A stretch of DNA of 52,676 bases, from assembly GCA_905381055.1 (NCBI GenBank), contig CAJPUR010000016.1:1-52676 (forward strand), written 5' to 3'. Each line of letters starts with the position of its first letter. Position 1 is the first letter of the stretch. Below the pieces are notes generated by a model, which was given only the letters and a program-made list of their open reading frames with translations, was not told where the DNA came from and made no database searches. The DNA comes from an uncultured Flavobacteriaceae bacterium. GTDB lineage: Bacteria; Bacteroidota; Bacteroidia; Flavobacteriales; Flavobacteriaceae. Made by a program: the position numbers and the translations under genes. This document shows positions 17,015-25,179 of this stretch, piece by piece.

Positions 17015-18748
17015 TTAGTAGCCTGGATTCTGAGTTAAAGAACCGTTAGCGGCTTGAATTTGTGATAATGGAATTGGAAATAAATTCTTATTTGGATCAC
17101 CAACTGATCCTCCCTTTGCACCGGTTTTTTCCCACCATGCATCAGTAAATTTACCCCAACGAACTAAATTTGTTCTTCTATGAGATTCAAAAATAAATTC
17201 TCTTCCACTCTCATCAATAAAATCTTGAACAGTTAAAGCAGCAAACGGAGCTACTCCTGCTCTTATTCTAACAGCATTAACATCTGCTAAACCTTGACTC
17301 CAGTCACCTGCAGCCATTGATCTACCTTCAGCTCTGTTAAAATACATTTCAGCCAAACGAATAATAGGGAAATCATTGTCCATATCATTGTTTTGATATT
17401 GCTTATGTCTGAACTTGAACATTCTAGCACCACTTTGTCTCCAAGAATCTGGCTCTAACTCATTGATGTAAGGCGAATAATTTAAATCAAGTGTTCCATG
17501 AACACCTTCCCCGTCAGCAGCTACAGCCTCTGCAGTTGCTTTATCATCATAAGCCCAGTCAACAAGTTGCTTACCAGCAGAACTCTTCTGAGACCCAGAA
17601 AGGAACCATCCTAAACGCTTATCTCCAGCCTCATACTTTCTATAAAAGTCTTCCATAGTTTGATAACCATTCCATGGTTGAGAAGCAAGATTAAATGTAT
17701 TTTGACTAGGTTGGTGTAGACTCATCTGTGCAAAAGGCATTCCTCCTTTACCAGAAGCCTGATCAAAATCAATAGAGAAAATAATTTCAGGGTTATCCTG
17801 ATTATTAGGAGCTCCGATTGTTAGAACACCAGAAATAGTTTCAGGATCATTCATACCACTTGAAGCAGGTCTAGCACTTAAATTAGGCAAACTAAAGTTT
17901 GCATCAGTAACAAGCGAATAAGGACCATTGGTAATTACCCAATCAGCAGCATTAGCAGCTTCAGTCCATCTTGCAGTACCGTCAGTACCAGCGGTGTTAG
18001 ATGAAGTCCAAACTTTAGAGTTTAGGTATAACCTTGATAAGATCCCCATAGCACCATATTGATTAATACGATACTTTGCAGGACTAGTATTAAGGTCACT
18101 ACCTGATAAGTCAATAGTTCCAGCTAAAACATCAGCAGCAGTAATACCTAAAGCAGCTAATATTTCACTTTCAGCAAACTCAAAAACTTGCTTTCTAGTA
18201 GATTGTGCAGGATCTTGTCCAGCGGCAGTAACAACTTTTACACCGCCATACATATCCATTAATCTCATGTAGAAAAAGGCTCTTAAAACCCTAAGCTGAG
18301 CTGTTTCATTCGCAGTAATTGATCCAGCTAAAACGTTATTAATTTCATTAATACCATTATACTGAGCATTCCATGCATTACCATTAGGGCCGTGAGCTGA
18401 ACTAACAGTATGTCTATGAGTGACTACCCATATACCACCGTCATACCAGTCACCACCTTTAACTCCAACTAGCATCTCATCAGTTGAAACAGACTGCATT
18501 GACCAATAAGATCCATGACCAGCACTTCCGCTTCTTAACTTACCAAAAGCACCTGCTATGTTATCACTTACTCTTTGGGAGCTTCCATCAGTAGCCCCAG
18601 CAGAATAAGTTGGTCCCCCACCACCTCCGGCAGGTTTCACATAAGCACTAGTAAAGTCACTTACTAGTTCTTCCTCCAAATCACAAGCTGTAAAAGCAAT
18701 TAGTGATAAAGACATTAAAGTTATTTTTAAAAAATTCTTCATAATCAT
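17015..18748 (-). CDS. susD: SusD/RagB-type substrate-binding lipoprotein
   Basis: This surface lipoprotein captures oligosaccharides or other nutrients and forms the lid of the SusC channel. The signal peptide ends in a lipobox (LIAFTAC, Cys22 from the first of two ATG codons at 18748 and 18742). The helical TPR-like core is recognisable (LRVLRAFFYMRLMDMYGG). So is the C-terminal RagB/SusD region, with RLAEMYFNRAEG, INEL and FESHRRTNLVRWGKF, ending in the usual LTQNPGY. The length of 577 residues is normal. It starts 12 bases after the susC stop in the same unit. The Gly/Pro-rich linker after the lipid anchor (PAGGGGGPT) is a little unusual. The substrate cannot be predicted from sequence. 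Confidence 0.95.
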   Translation of the reverse strand: MIMKNFLKITLMSLSLIAFTACDLEEELVSDFTSAYVKPAGGGGGPTYSAGATDGSSQRVSDNIAGAFGKLRSGSAGHGSYWSMQSVSTDEMLVGVKGGDWYDGGIWVVTHRHTVSSAHGPNGNAWNAQYNGINEINNVLAGSITANETAQLRVLRAFFYMRLMDMYGGVKVVTAAGQDPAQSTRKQVFEFAESEILAALGITAADVLAGTIDLSGSDLNTSPAKYRINQYGAMGILSRLYLNSKVWTSSNTAGTDGTARWTEAANAADWVITNGPYSLVTDANFSLPNLSARPASSGMNDPETISGVLTIGAPNNQDNPEIIFSIDFDQASGKGGMPFAQMSLHQPSQNTFNLASQPWNGYQTMEDFYRKYEAGDKRLGWFLSGSQKSSAGKQLVDWAYDDKATAEAVAADGEGVHGTLDLNYSPYINELEPDSWRQSGARMFKFRHKQYQNNDMDNDFPIIRLAEMYFNRAEGRSMAAGDWSQGLADVNAVRIRAGVAPFAALTVQDFIDESGREFIFESHRRTNLVRWGKFTDAWWEKTGAKGGSVGDPNKNLFPIPLSQIQAANGSLTQNPGY

Positions 18749-18760
18749 TCTTTTTTTTTA

Positions 18761-21727
18761 TTAAAAGTTAATATTTAATCCTAAAGTGAACGTTCTTGAA
18801 TCAAAGTAATTATTTCTTCTATCAATACCAGGAGCTAGAATATTACCGCCTCCAGATAAAGAACCTCCACCTGCATCATAACCTCCATCAACAATTGAAG
18901 GAGTAGGATCGGCACCAGTGTAATTAGTAATTACGAAAGCATTTCTAACATTTAACGAAACGACTGTCGAAGAAATTCCATTAATTGGAAGATCAAGATC
19001 GTAAGCAACAGTTAGATTTGCTAATTTAAAGAAATCTGCTTTTTCAACATACAGTGAGCTAAAAGCAGCAGCTTTAAGATCGTTATCAGCATATTTAGTG
19101 TTTACGAAGTTATATGCAAATTGACTACCAATTCTTGGCTCAAAAAATGCTCTCCATGTATTAACTAAACTATGTCCGAATGCACCTTGGAAATATGCAT
19201 TAATTTGAAATTTACCAAGATTAATTACGTTTCTAAATCCAAGCTCTAAATCAGGATAACCCTGACCAAGTTCTTGGAAATCTCCTTGTGGATCAAGAGC
19301 TTTGTCCTGACCAGCAATAACTTGCCCGTCTCCATTTAAATCTTTGAATTTAGGCTTACCAGTAGCAGTATCAACTCCGTCATAAACAGGTCCCCAAATT
19401 GTACCAATTTGATATCCAGCTTTAACTAAAACCATATTAGTGGCATTTTGCCCTGGAGAACCTAGGTTACCAGTTGTAATACCATCTTCAGTAGTATAAG
19501 TTTTTAGAGTAGATTTATTCTGAGAGAGATTAATTGTTGGTGTCCAAATATCATTCACTTGATATGAAGCAGATAATTCAAAACCACTAGATTCAATATC
19601 TCCAACATTTTCGAATCTTCTGTTGAAACCATAAACTGCAGCATCAACTTCAGTATCAAAAATGAAGTCCGTTATATCTCTGGTATAGTAATCAACAGTC
19701 AAATCAAGTGGTCCGTTTCTGAATTCAACACCAAAATTTGTCTCAGTTTTTTCTTCCCATTTTAAATCAGGGTTAGCAGCTCTAGCTTGAGTAGTTGCCT
19801 GGTCAGAATTACTAAAGTTATATACCAATTGAGATAATCCGCTACCTGAAGGTAAAGCACCAGTTACACCGACACCAACTCTTACTTTGAATTTTTCAAA
19901 AGCAGTACCAACATATTTATTTAAATCAACAGCAATTCCTCCTCCAGGAAATACACCCCATTTGTTTTCTTCACCTAATTTATTTGATCCTTCACGTCTA
20001 ACACTTGCATTAACGAAAATTGCATTATCAATTGTTAAATTAACTCTACCAAATCCTGCAATAGTTTTGTTAGTTGGAGCCTTATAACTTCCAAGTCCAA
20101 GAAGACCTGCATTTAATAAGTCTTCAGAAGATCCTAAACTATATGAATAATCGATTGCTTCATCAGGGAAATCACCAACATTGATTGTCTTTTGGAAATA
20201 ATCAGACTCAATGTAAGAATAACCTCCAGTTAAAACCATATCAATACCAGATCCTAAAGATGAATTTAATGTACCATAAACTTCATATGTAGCACTTTCA
20301 GTTTCATAATCTCCATAATCAACTCTACCTGCTCTGTCTCCAAGGTTAGCTTGAGTGTTATAATCATAAACTGATCTAGAAGTTCTGTTCTCAGCACTTG
20401 ATCTGCTCTTTGATGCAGTTGCAAAAACTTTTAAATTACTTGAAAGAGCATAATCTAAACCAACATTGTAGGCAAATTCATTCCTATCTTGAGCATAAAT
20501 ACCTTGCTCTTGTATAGCAACTGGGTTAAAACTTCTAAATAATCCAAGTGTTTGGAAATATCCACCAGACTTAGTTATTTGCTCAGTGGTAAAATAATTT
20601 TGAATTTCAGTAGGAGCATCCTTAAAATAAACAGGTGCTGTTGGATTAAAAATATTTGCAAATTCTAAAACTTGAGAGTTACCTAGGTCAGACTTTCTTC
20701 TAGTATATGAAGCATTCATATTAATACTAAGCTTGTCATTAAATGCTTTAGTTTGCAAAGAAGTACGAGTGTTAAATGACGTAAATCCAGTAGCCTTAAC
20801 AACACCCTCGACGTCACGAGTATTAATAGCAACTCTGAAAGTTGTTTTATCAAAACCTCCTGTAGCAGAAATACTGTTATTTTGAGTAATCGCTTGACGA
20901 GTAACCTGGTCAACCCAGTTGTTACTTGCACCAAGATCAGCACCACCAAAATCTCTAAACTCTTGAGGAGTTAACATTTGAATGGCGTTCATTTTCTCAG
21001 CAACAGAATACTCTCCGCTGTAGCTAATTCTCATTTTCCCAGGAGTTCCTTTTTTAGTTGTAACTATAATTACACCACTAGAACCTTGAGATCCATAAAT
21101 TGCAGCAGCAGATCCATCTTTTAATACGTTAATTGTTTCGATATCCTGTGGATCAAGGTTATCAATTGAGGCACCAGGTATTCCATCTATTACAAATAAA
21201 GGAGAAACATTCCCCCCCAGGGTACTAATTCCTCTAAGACGAATAGTTGATCCTGCATTTGGATTTCCACCTTTACTGTAGATACTCAAACCTGCAACTG
21301 CTCCTTCTAAAAGTCCAGCAGCACTGCTAATTGGACCTTTATTAAATTCTTCAGCTGTAATTTTAGTTACGGCAGAGCTAATTTCTTTCTCTCTCTGAGA
21401 TCCATAACCTGTAACTACAATCTCTTCTAATTCAGTGTCAGAAACTAATGATACTGTAACTTGATCATTGTCTCCAACTGAAACTTCTTGAGACACGAAA
21501 CCAACAAAAGATATGACCAGCACGTCAGACGAGCTAGCATCTATTGAAAAGTTCCCATCAAAATCTGAAGTTGTTCCATTATTTGTTCCTTTCACAATAA
21601 TGGTTGCTCCCGGTAAAGGGCCATCTTCACTAGATACAGTTCCTGATATTGTTTGAGCCATCAAAGAAGTCCCCAACAATAAAAAAACTGCAACAAATAG
21701 TGATTTCAGTTTAGTTAGATTTTTCAT
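18761..21727 (-). CDS. susC: SusC/RagA-type TonB-linked outer-membrane transporter
   Basis: This TonB-dependent channel imports the substrate bound by SusD. Residues 1-25 are the signal peptide (ending SLMAQ). A carboxypeptidase-regulatory-like domain follows (26 to about 95, with GATIIVKGTNNGTTSDFDGN). Next come the TonB-box-like segment EEIVVTGYGS at 102-110, the plug domain (about 115-230, with NVLKDGSAAAIYGSQGSSG) and the 22-strand barrel, ending FTLGLNINF. At 988 residues it is a normal SusC without an N-terminal STN signalling domain, so no direct anti-sigma control is indicated. It is the first gene of the unit, with a promoter candidate just upstream. No ECF sigma, hybrid two-component or SusR-like regulator is found in the window. 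Confidence 0.96.
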   Translation of the reverse strand: MKNLTKLKSLFVAVFLLLGTSLMAQTISGTVSSEDGPLPGATIIVKGTNNGTTSDFDGNFSIDASSSDVLVISFVGFVSQEVSVGDNDQVTVSLVSDTELEEIVVTGYGSQREKEISSAVTKITAEEFNKGPISSAAGLLEGAVAGLSIYSKGGNPNAGSTIRLRGISTLGGNVSPLFVIDGIPGASIDNLDPQDIETINVLKDGSAAAIYGSQGSSGVIIVTTKKGTPGKMRISYSGEYSVAEKMNAIQMLTPQEFRDFGGADLGASNNWVDQVTRQAITQNNSISATGGFDKTTFRVAINTRDVEGVVKATGFTSFNTRTSLQTKAFNDKLSINMNASYTRRKSDLGNSQVLEFANIFNPTAPVYFKDAPTEIQNYFTTEQITKSGGYFQTLGLFRSFNPVAIQEQGIYAQDRNEFAYNVGLDYALSSNLKVFATASKSRSSAENRTSRSVYDYNTQANLGDRAGRVDYGDYETESATYEVYGTLNSSLGSGIDMVLTGGYSYIESDYFQKTINVGDFPDEAIDYSYSLGSSEDLLNAGLLGLGSYKAPTNKTIAGFGRVNLTIDNAIFVNASVRREGSNKLGEENKWGVFPGGGIAVDLNKYVGTAFEKFKVRVGVGVTGALPSGSGLSQLVYNFSNSDQATTQARAANPDLKWEEKTETNFGVEFRNGPLDLTVDYYTRDITDFIFDTEVDAAVYGFNRRFENVGDIESSGFELSASYQVNDIWTPTINLSQNKSTLKTYTTEDGITTGNLGSPGQNATNMVLVKAGYQIGTIWGPVYDGVDTATGKPKFKDLNGDGQVIAGQDKALDPQGDFQELGQGYPDLELGFRNVINLGKFQINAYFQGAFGHSLVNTWRAFFEPRIGSQFAYNFVNTKYADNDLKAAAFSSLYVEKADFFKLANLTVAYDLDLPINGISSTVVSLNVRNAFVITNYTGADPTPSIVDGGYDAGGGSLSGGGNILAPGIDRRNNYFDSRTFTLGLNINF

Positions 21728-21771
21728 AAAAAATTTAAATTGTTAATAAATTTGATTTTTGTTTAGTTTAC

Positions 21772-21801
21772 CAAAATATAACAATTTAACAAAATATACA
21801 A
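21772..21801 (-). promoter_or_regulatory. Candidate promoter of the susC operon
   Basis: On the minus strand a TTG is followed after 18 bases by TATATTTTG, close to the Bacteroidota consensus (TTTG, about 19 bases, TAnnTTTG). It would start transcription about 30-40 bases before the susC ATG. A second TATATTTTG lies within the spacer. The stretch from here to the tRNA gene (about 21805-21960) is very AT-rich and shows no gene. Confidence 0.4.
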
Positions 21802-21964
21802 GTTTAAATTAAGAATTTAGTAATAATTAGGGTTGTTTTTTAAGATAATGATAATATAATATGTTTAACTTAATATACAAAATTTTTTTGTGTAAATATT
21901 TTATTAGAATTTTTTTTACTTGAAATTTATGTTTTTTCGATGTTAAATCGAGATTTTAAAAATG

Positions 21965-22046
21965 TACTTCGGGAGGGAATCGAACCCTCACTCCTAAAGG
22001 AACTGGATTTTGAATCCAGCGCGTCTACCAGTTTCGCCACCGAAGC
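21965..22046 (-). tRNA. tRNA-Leu (anticodon CAA)
   Basis: The minus strand folds as a class II tRNA of 82 nucleotides. The acceptor stem GCTTCGG pairs with CCGAAGT (one G-U pair), the D arm has GGTAGAC, and the anticodon stem CTGGA/TCCAG encloses TTCAAAA with anticodon CAA. A long variable arm follows, then the T arm GGTTCGATTCC. It reads the Leu codon UUG. CCA is not encoded. It lies between the SusCD locus and prs. Confidence 0.95.
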
Positions 22047-22126
22047 AAAAATTGCTAATTTAGAAAAATAATCAGTTCTGTATTAAAAATATAAAAAGAA
22101 AGAGGTGTTTAGGCTAAATAAATTTA

Positions 22127-22134
22127 TAAATTTG
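22127..22134 (+). promoter_or_regulatory. Candidate -7 promoter element of prs
   Basis: TAAATTTG matches the Bacteroidota -7 consensus TAnnTTTG exactly. A weak -33 partner (GTTTA) lies about 17 bases upstream. The predicted start is about 40 bases before the prs start codon. Confidence 0.4.
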
Positions 22135-22179
22135 CAAAATCATATTTTTTGAACAAAAATTAAATAAAAAATCTAAATT

Positions 22180-23112
22180 TTGGTACCAGAAGCAAAAATT
22201 TTTAGCTGTAATCAAAGTAAATTACTATGTGACAAAATAGCTAAGTCATATGGTATCCCAGTTGGAAAAGTATCATTTTCTCATTACAGCGATGGTGAAT
22301 TTCAACCTTCATTTGAAGAATCTGTGAGAGGAGCCAGGATTTTTATAGTTGGCTCTACCAACCCTAGTTCTGAAAATTTAATGGAAATGTTACTAATGCT
22401 GGATGCAGCTAAAAGGGCTTCAGCAAGACATATTACTGCAGTAATTCCATACTTTGGGTGGGCAAGACAGGATAGAAAAGACAAGCCTCGTGTTCCAATT
22501 GGAGCTAAAATGATAGCAAAAATTATAGAGGCTGCAGGAGCCACAAGAATAATTACAATGGACCTTCATGCTGACCAAATTCAAGGATTTTTTGAAAAAC
22601 CAGTAGATCATTTATTTGCATCTACAATATTTGTTCCTCACATTAAATCCTTAAAACTGGATAAATTAACAATTGCTTCACCTGACATGGGTGGATCAAA
22701 AAGAGCCTATGCTTATTCTAGGTTTCTAGAAAGTGATGTGGTGATTTGTTACAAACAAAGAAAAAAAGCAAATCTGATTTCTCATATGGAACTAATTGGA
22801 GATGTTGTAGGTAAAAATGTTGTTTTAGTTGATGATATGGTAGATACTGCTGGGACTCTTACCCATGCTGCAAATTTAATGATTGAAAAAGGTGCGAAAT
22901 CAGTTCGAGCTGTTTGCACCCATGCTCTATTGTCCAGAGATGCATACTCTAAGATAGATGAATCTAAATTAGAACAACTTATAGTTACTGATTCAATAAA
23001 CAATATTAAAACAAGTTCAAAAATTAAAGTTCTGAGTTGTGCAGAACTTTTTGCAAGTACAATGTACAATGTACATCACAACAAATCGATAAGTTCAAAA
23101 TTTATAGTTTAA
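22180..23112 (+). CDS. prs: Ribose-phosphate pyrophosphokinase (PRPP synthetase)
   Basis: It makes 5-phosphoribosyl 1-diphosphate from ribose 5-phosphate and ATP, for purine, pyrimidine, NAD, His and Trp synthesis in the cytoplasm. The phosphoribosyltransferase fold is clear: the metal/substrate segment TMDLHADQIQGFF (127-137) and the PRPP loop VVLVDDMVDTAGT (214-226). The flexible-loop region has WARQDRKDKPRVPIGAK (94-110). The length of 310 is normal. No ATG fits: the frame has a stop at 22174-22176, then ATT and TTG, so TTG at 22180 (TTG GTA CCA GAA) is the likely start, as homologues begin near the PEAKIF motif. It is followed after 13 bases by rplY, with which it is commonly paired in Bacteroidota. 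Confidence 0.96.
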   Translation: MVPEAKIFSCNQSKLLCDKIAKSYGIPVGKVSFSHYSDGEFQPSFEESVRGARIFIVGSTNPSSENLMEMLLMLDAAKRASARHITAVIPYFGWARQDRKDKPRVPIGAKMIAKIIEAAGATRIITMDLHADQIQGFFEKPVDHLFASTIFVPHIKSLKLDKLTIASPDMGGSKRAYAYSRFLESDVVICYKQRKKANLISHMELIGDVVGKNVVLVDDMVDTAGTLTHAANLMIEKGAKSVRAVCTHALLSRDAYSKIDESKLEQLIVTDSINNIKTSSKIKVLSCAELFASTMYNVHHNKSISSKFIV

Positions 23113-23125
23113 CAAATATTTATTA

Positions 23126-23812
23126 ATGAAATCAATTACAATTAACGGATCGAAAAGAGAAAGCGTGGGTAAAAAAGCCTCAAAAGCCCTTCGTAATGCT
23201 GAGTTAGTTCCTTGCGTAATTTATGGTGAGAAAAATCCGATTCACTTCAGTGCAAAAGAACTAGATTTCAGAAAACTTATATATACCCCTAAGGCTCATA
23301 CCGTATTACTGAAAATAGGAGATGAAACATTTAATGCAATTGTTCAAGATGTGCAATTTCATCCTGTAAAGGATCAAATACTTCATGTTGACTTTTATGA
23401 AATTAATGAAAACAAAGAAGTTTCAATGAATATACCTGTCTCTATTGAAGGCTCTGCCCCAGGAGTTCTTATAAGTGGTGGAGTGCTTGTAATAAATAAA
23501 AGAAAATTAAGAGTAAAGGCTTTAACCAAAAACCTGCCAGATTCTATCAAAGTTGATATTTCAGAGTTAAAATTAGGTGAGAAGATTTACACTCTGGATT
23601 TAAAAAATGATAACTTCAGCTTTCTTCATTCTGATAACACTGTCATTTGTCAAGTAAGAACAGCTAGAACCTCTATTGAAGAGGAAGAGGAAGAATTAGA
23701 AGAATCAGATGAAAGTACTGAAGGTAAAACTGAAGGATCTGAAACATCAAAGGATGATTCTTCTGATAAGAAAGAAAAATCAGAAAATCAAAAAGACAAA
23801 CCTGAAAACTGA
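23126..23812 (+). CDS. rplY: Ribosomal protein bL25 (Ctc/TL5 family, with acidic tail)
   Basis: It binds 5S rRNA in the large ribosomal subunit. The N-terminal bL25 domain (about 1-95) has the KRESVGKKASKALRNAELVP opening and the IYGEKNPIHFSAKEL segment. The second, TL5/Ctc-type domain (about 96-180) follows, with VSIEGSAPGVLISGGVL. The last 45 residues are a low-complexity acidic and charged tail (IEEEEEELEESDESTEG onward) that is probably disordered. The 228-residue length is at the long end of the family because of this tail. It is between prs and pth in one plus-strand unit, a common order in Bacteria. Confidence 0.95.
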   Translation: MKSITINGSKRESVGKKASKALRNAELVPCVIYGEKNPIHFSAKELDFRKLIYTPKAHTVLLKIGDETFNAIVQDVQFHPVKDQILHVDFYEINENKEVSMNIPVSIEGSAPGVLISGGVLVINKRKLRVKALTKNLPDSIKVDISELKLGEKIYTLDLKNDNFSFLHSDNTVICQVRTARTSIEEEEEELEESDESTEGKTEGSETSKDDSSDKKEKSENQKDKPEN

Positions 23813-23858
23813 TTTTATGTTCATTTTTTAAAAATTAGAAATTTATCTAATTAATTCT

Positions 23859-24506
23859 ATGGTAAGACTCAAGCCTTTTGATTTCTTGCTCAACCCAATT
23901 TATAAGTTGATAAAAAACTTATTTAAAAGCGAAACTGTTTTGAAAAAAATTCTTATTGTTGGCCTTGGTAATCCGGGTGTTGATTATGAAAACACAAGAC
24001 ATAATATTGGATTTGATATTATTGATAATTTCGCTTTTAAAAAAAATTTGAAATTTGATTTACTAAGATATGGTATGATTTCAAAAAGTAAAGTAAAAGG
24101 CAAAATGGTCATTTTACTTAAACCTAACACCTTTATGAATTTAAGTGGTAAAGCAGTAAATTATTGGATAAAAAAGGAGAAAATCTTAATTGAAAATGTT
24201 TTAATAATAACTGATGACTTAAACCTCCCCTTTGGCAAATTAAGATTAAGATCAAAAGGTAATGATGGAGGCCATAATGGATTAAAGGACATTCAAGATA
24301 AGCTAAATTCAATTGAGTATTCTAGATTGCGATTTGGAATTAAAAATAAATTAAACATCAAAAATAAGGTGGATTATGTAATTGGTGAATGGACAAAAAA
24401 TGAAAGTGATTTATTAGAGCCTACAATTATTAAAACTGAAAAAATTTTAAATTCTTTTATTTTTTATGGAGTTAATCCAACAATGAATGAATTCAATAAT
24501 AAATAA
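23859..24506 (+). CDS. pth: Peptidyl-tRNA hydrolase
   Basis: It releases tRNA from prematurely dropped peptidyl-tRNAs. The family motifs are present: VGLGNPGVDYENTRHNIGFD with the catalytic His48, PNTFMNLSGKAV, and DDLNLPFGKLRLR followed by GNDGGHNGLKDI. The catalytic domain begins at about residue 30. The 28-residue N-terminal extension from the ATG at 23859 resembles the short extensions seen in other flavobacterial Pth proteins; a TTG start at 23940 (before KKILIVG) would remove it. The gene ends one base before the convergent lipoprotein gene, leaving no room for a dedicated terminator. Confidence 0.94.
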   Translation: MVRLKPFDFLLNPIYKLIKNLFKSETVLKKILIVGLGNPGVDYENTRHNIGFDIIDNFAFKKNLKFDLLRYGMISKSKVKGKMVILLKPNTFMNLSGKAVNYWIKKEKILIENVLIITDDLNLPFGKLRLRSKGNDGGHNGLKDIQDKLNSIEYSRLRFGIKNKLNIKNKVDYVIGEWTKNESDLLEPTIIKTEKILNSFIFYGVNPTMNEFNNK

Positions 24507-24507
24507 T

Positions 24508-25179
24508 TCATTTTGTTGTAAAACTATAAATCTCTGAAAATGAAGAATTCCCCTCATAATCATAAGTTTCAACTTTCCAAAAATAAGTATTCCCTGGATC
24601 TAAATTTATTTCTACAGATTTTTCATTAATTTTTTCTTTAACTATATTTAATTCAGATATTTTTTGACCAATCCAAATTGTATAATCAATAATATCATTA
24701 TCAAGGTCAATCCCCTCCCATCTTAATTTTATATTACCTGAACTTAAGTCTACTTCAGATTTATTATTTGGACTAATAATTTTTGCAGGAAATGGAATGT
24801 AGGATTTTTGAAGGGATCCTTCTAAATAAAAATTCCATGATTCACTTTTTTCCGAAATATTGTTTAGATCTGAATTAGAATTAATCCACCATGAGTATGG
24901 CACACCTTTTTTTAAATTTACTTGTAAATTTGTGAATTTAGTATTGTATTTTAAAACCTCTAAGCTAATTTGATTTTGAATTACCAATTCATAACTATCT
25001 GTATTTTCAGCAGATTGCCATACGAAATTAATATTTGAGAACAATGAAGAATCTTGAGTGGATTCAAGGCAAATATTATTATTTATTGGATAAAGCAAAG
25101 TGGCTTTTGAAGGGTAATAAATTTTTTCTTTGGAACAAGAAATTACAAATATTATTACAAGTAAATAAATTAATCTCAT
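24508..25179 (-). CDS. Fibronectin-type-III-like lipoprotein coupled to the metalloprotease
   Basis: 223 residues with a lipoprotein signal (MRLIYLLVIIFVISC, Cys15). Two fibronectin-III-like beta-sandwich units can be traced: one with ATLLYPINNN, NFVWQSAENTDSYELVIQ and a closing WWINSNSDL; a second with IKLRWEGIDLDNDIIDYTIW and the closing NTYFWKVETYDYEGNSS. The opening LLYPINNN and the W-x-x-x-E-x-x-D-x-Y pattern recur in the FnIII unit of the protease upstream (LIYPINNS, NWTQIEGADKYQVQLSE). Its ATG overlaps the protease stop by four bases (ATGA), so translation is coupled. It is probably an envelope-anchored partner or docking factor of the protease, inferred from shared domains and coupling. 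No catalytic motif is seen. Confidence 0.7.
   Translation of the reverse strand: MRLIYLLVIIFVISCSKEKIYYPSKATLLYPINNNICLESTQDSSLFSNINFVWQSAENTDSYELVIQNQISLEVLKYNTKFTNLQVNLKKGVPYSWWINSNSDLNNISEKSESWNFYLEGSLQKSYIPFPAKIISPNNKSEVDLSSGNIKLRWEGIDLDNDIIDYTIWIGQKISELNIVKEKINEKSVEINLDPGNTYFWKVETYDYEGNSSFSEIYSFTTK

Noticed and set aside
21937-21951. Inverted repeat TCGAT-GTTAA-ATCGA downstream of the tRNA gene as a terminator
   Set aside because: The stem is only five base pairs and on the tRNA strand it is followed by A, not T.
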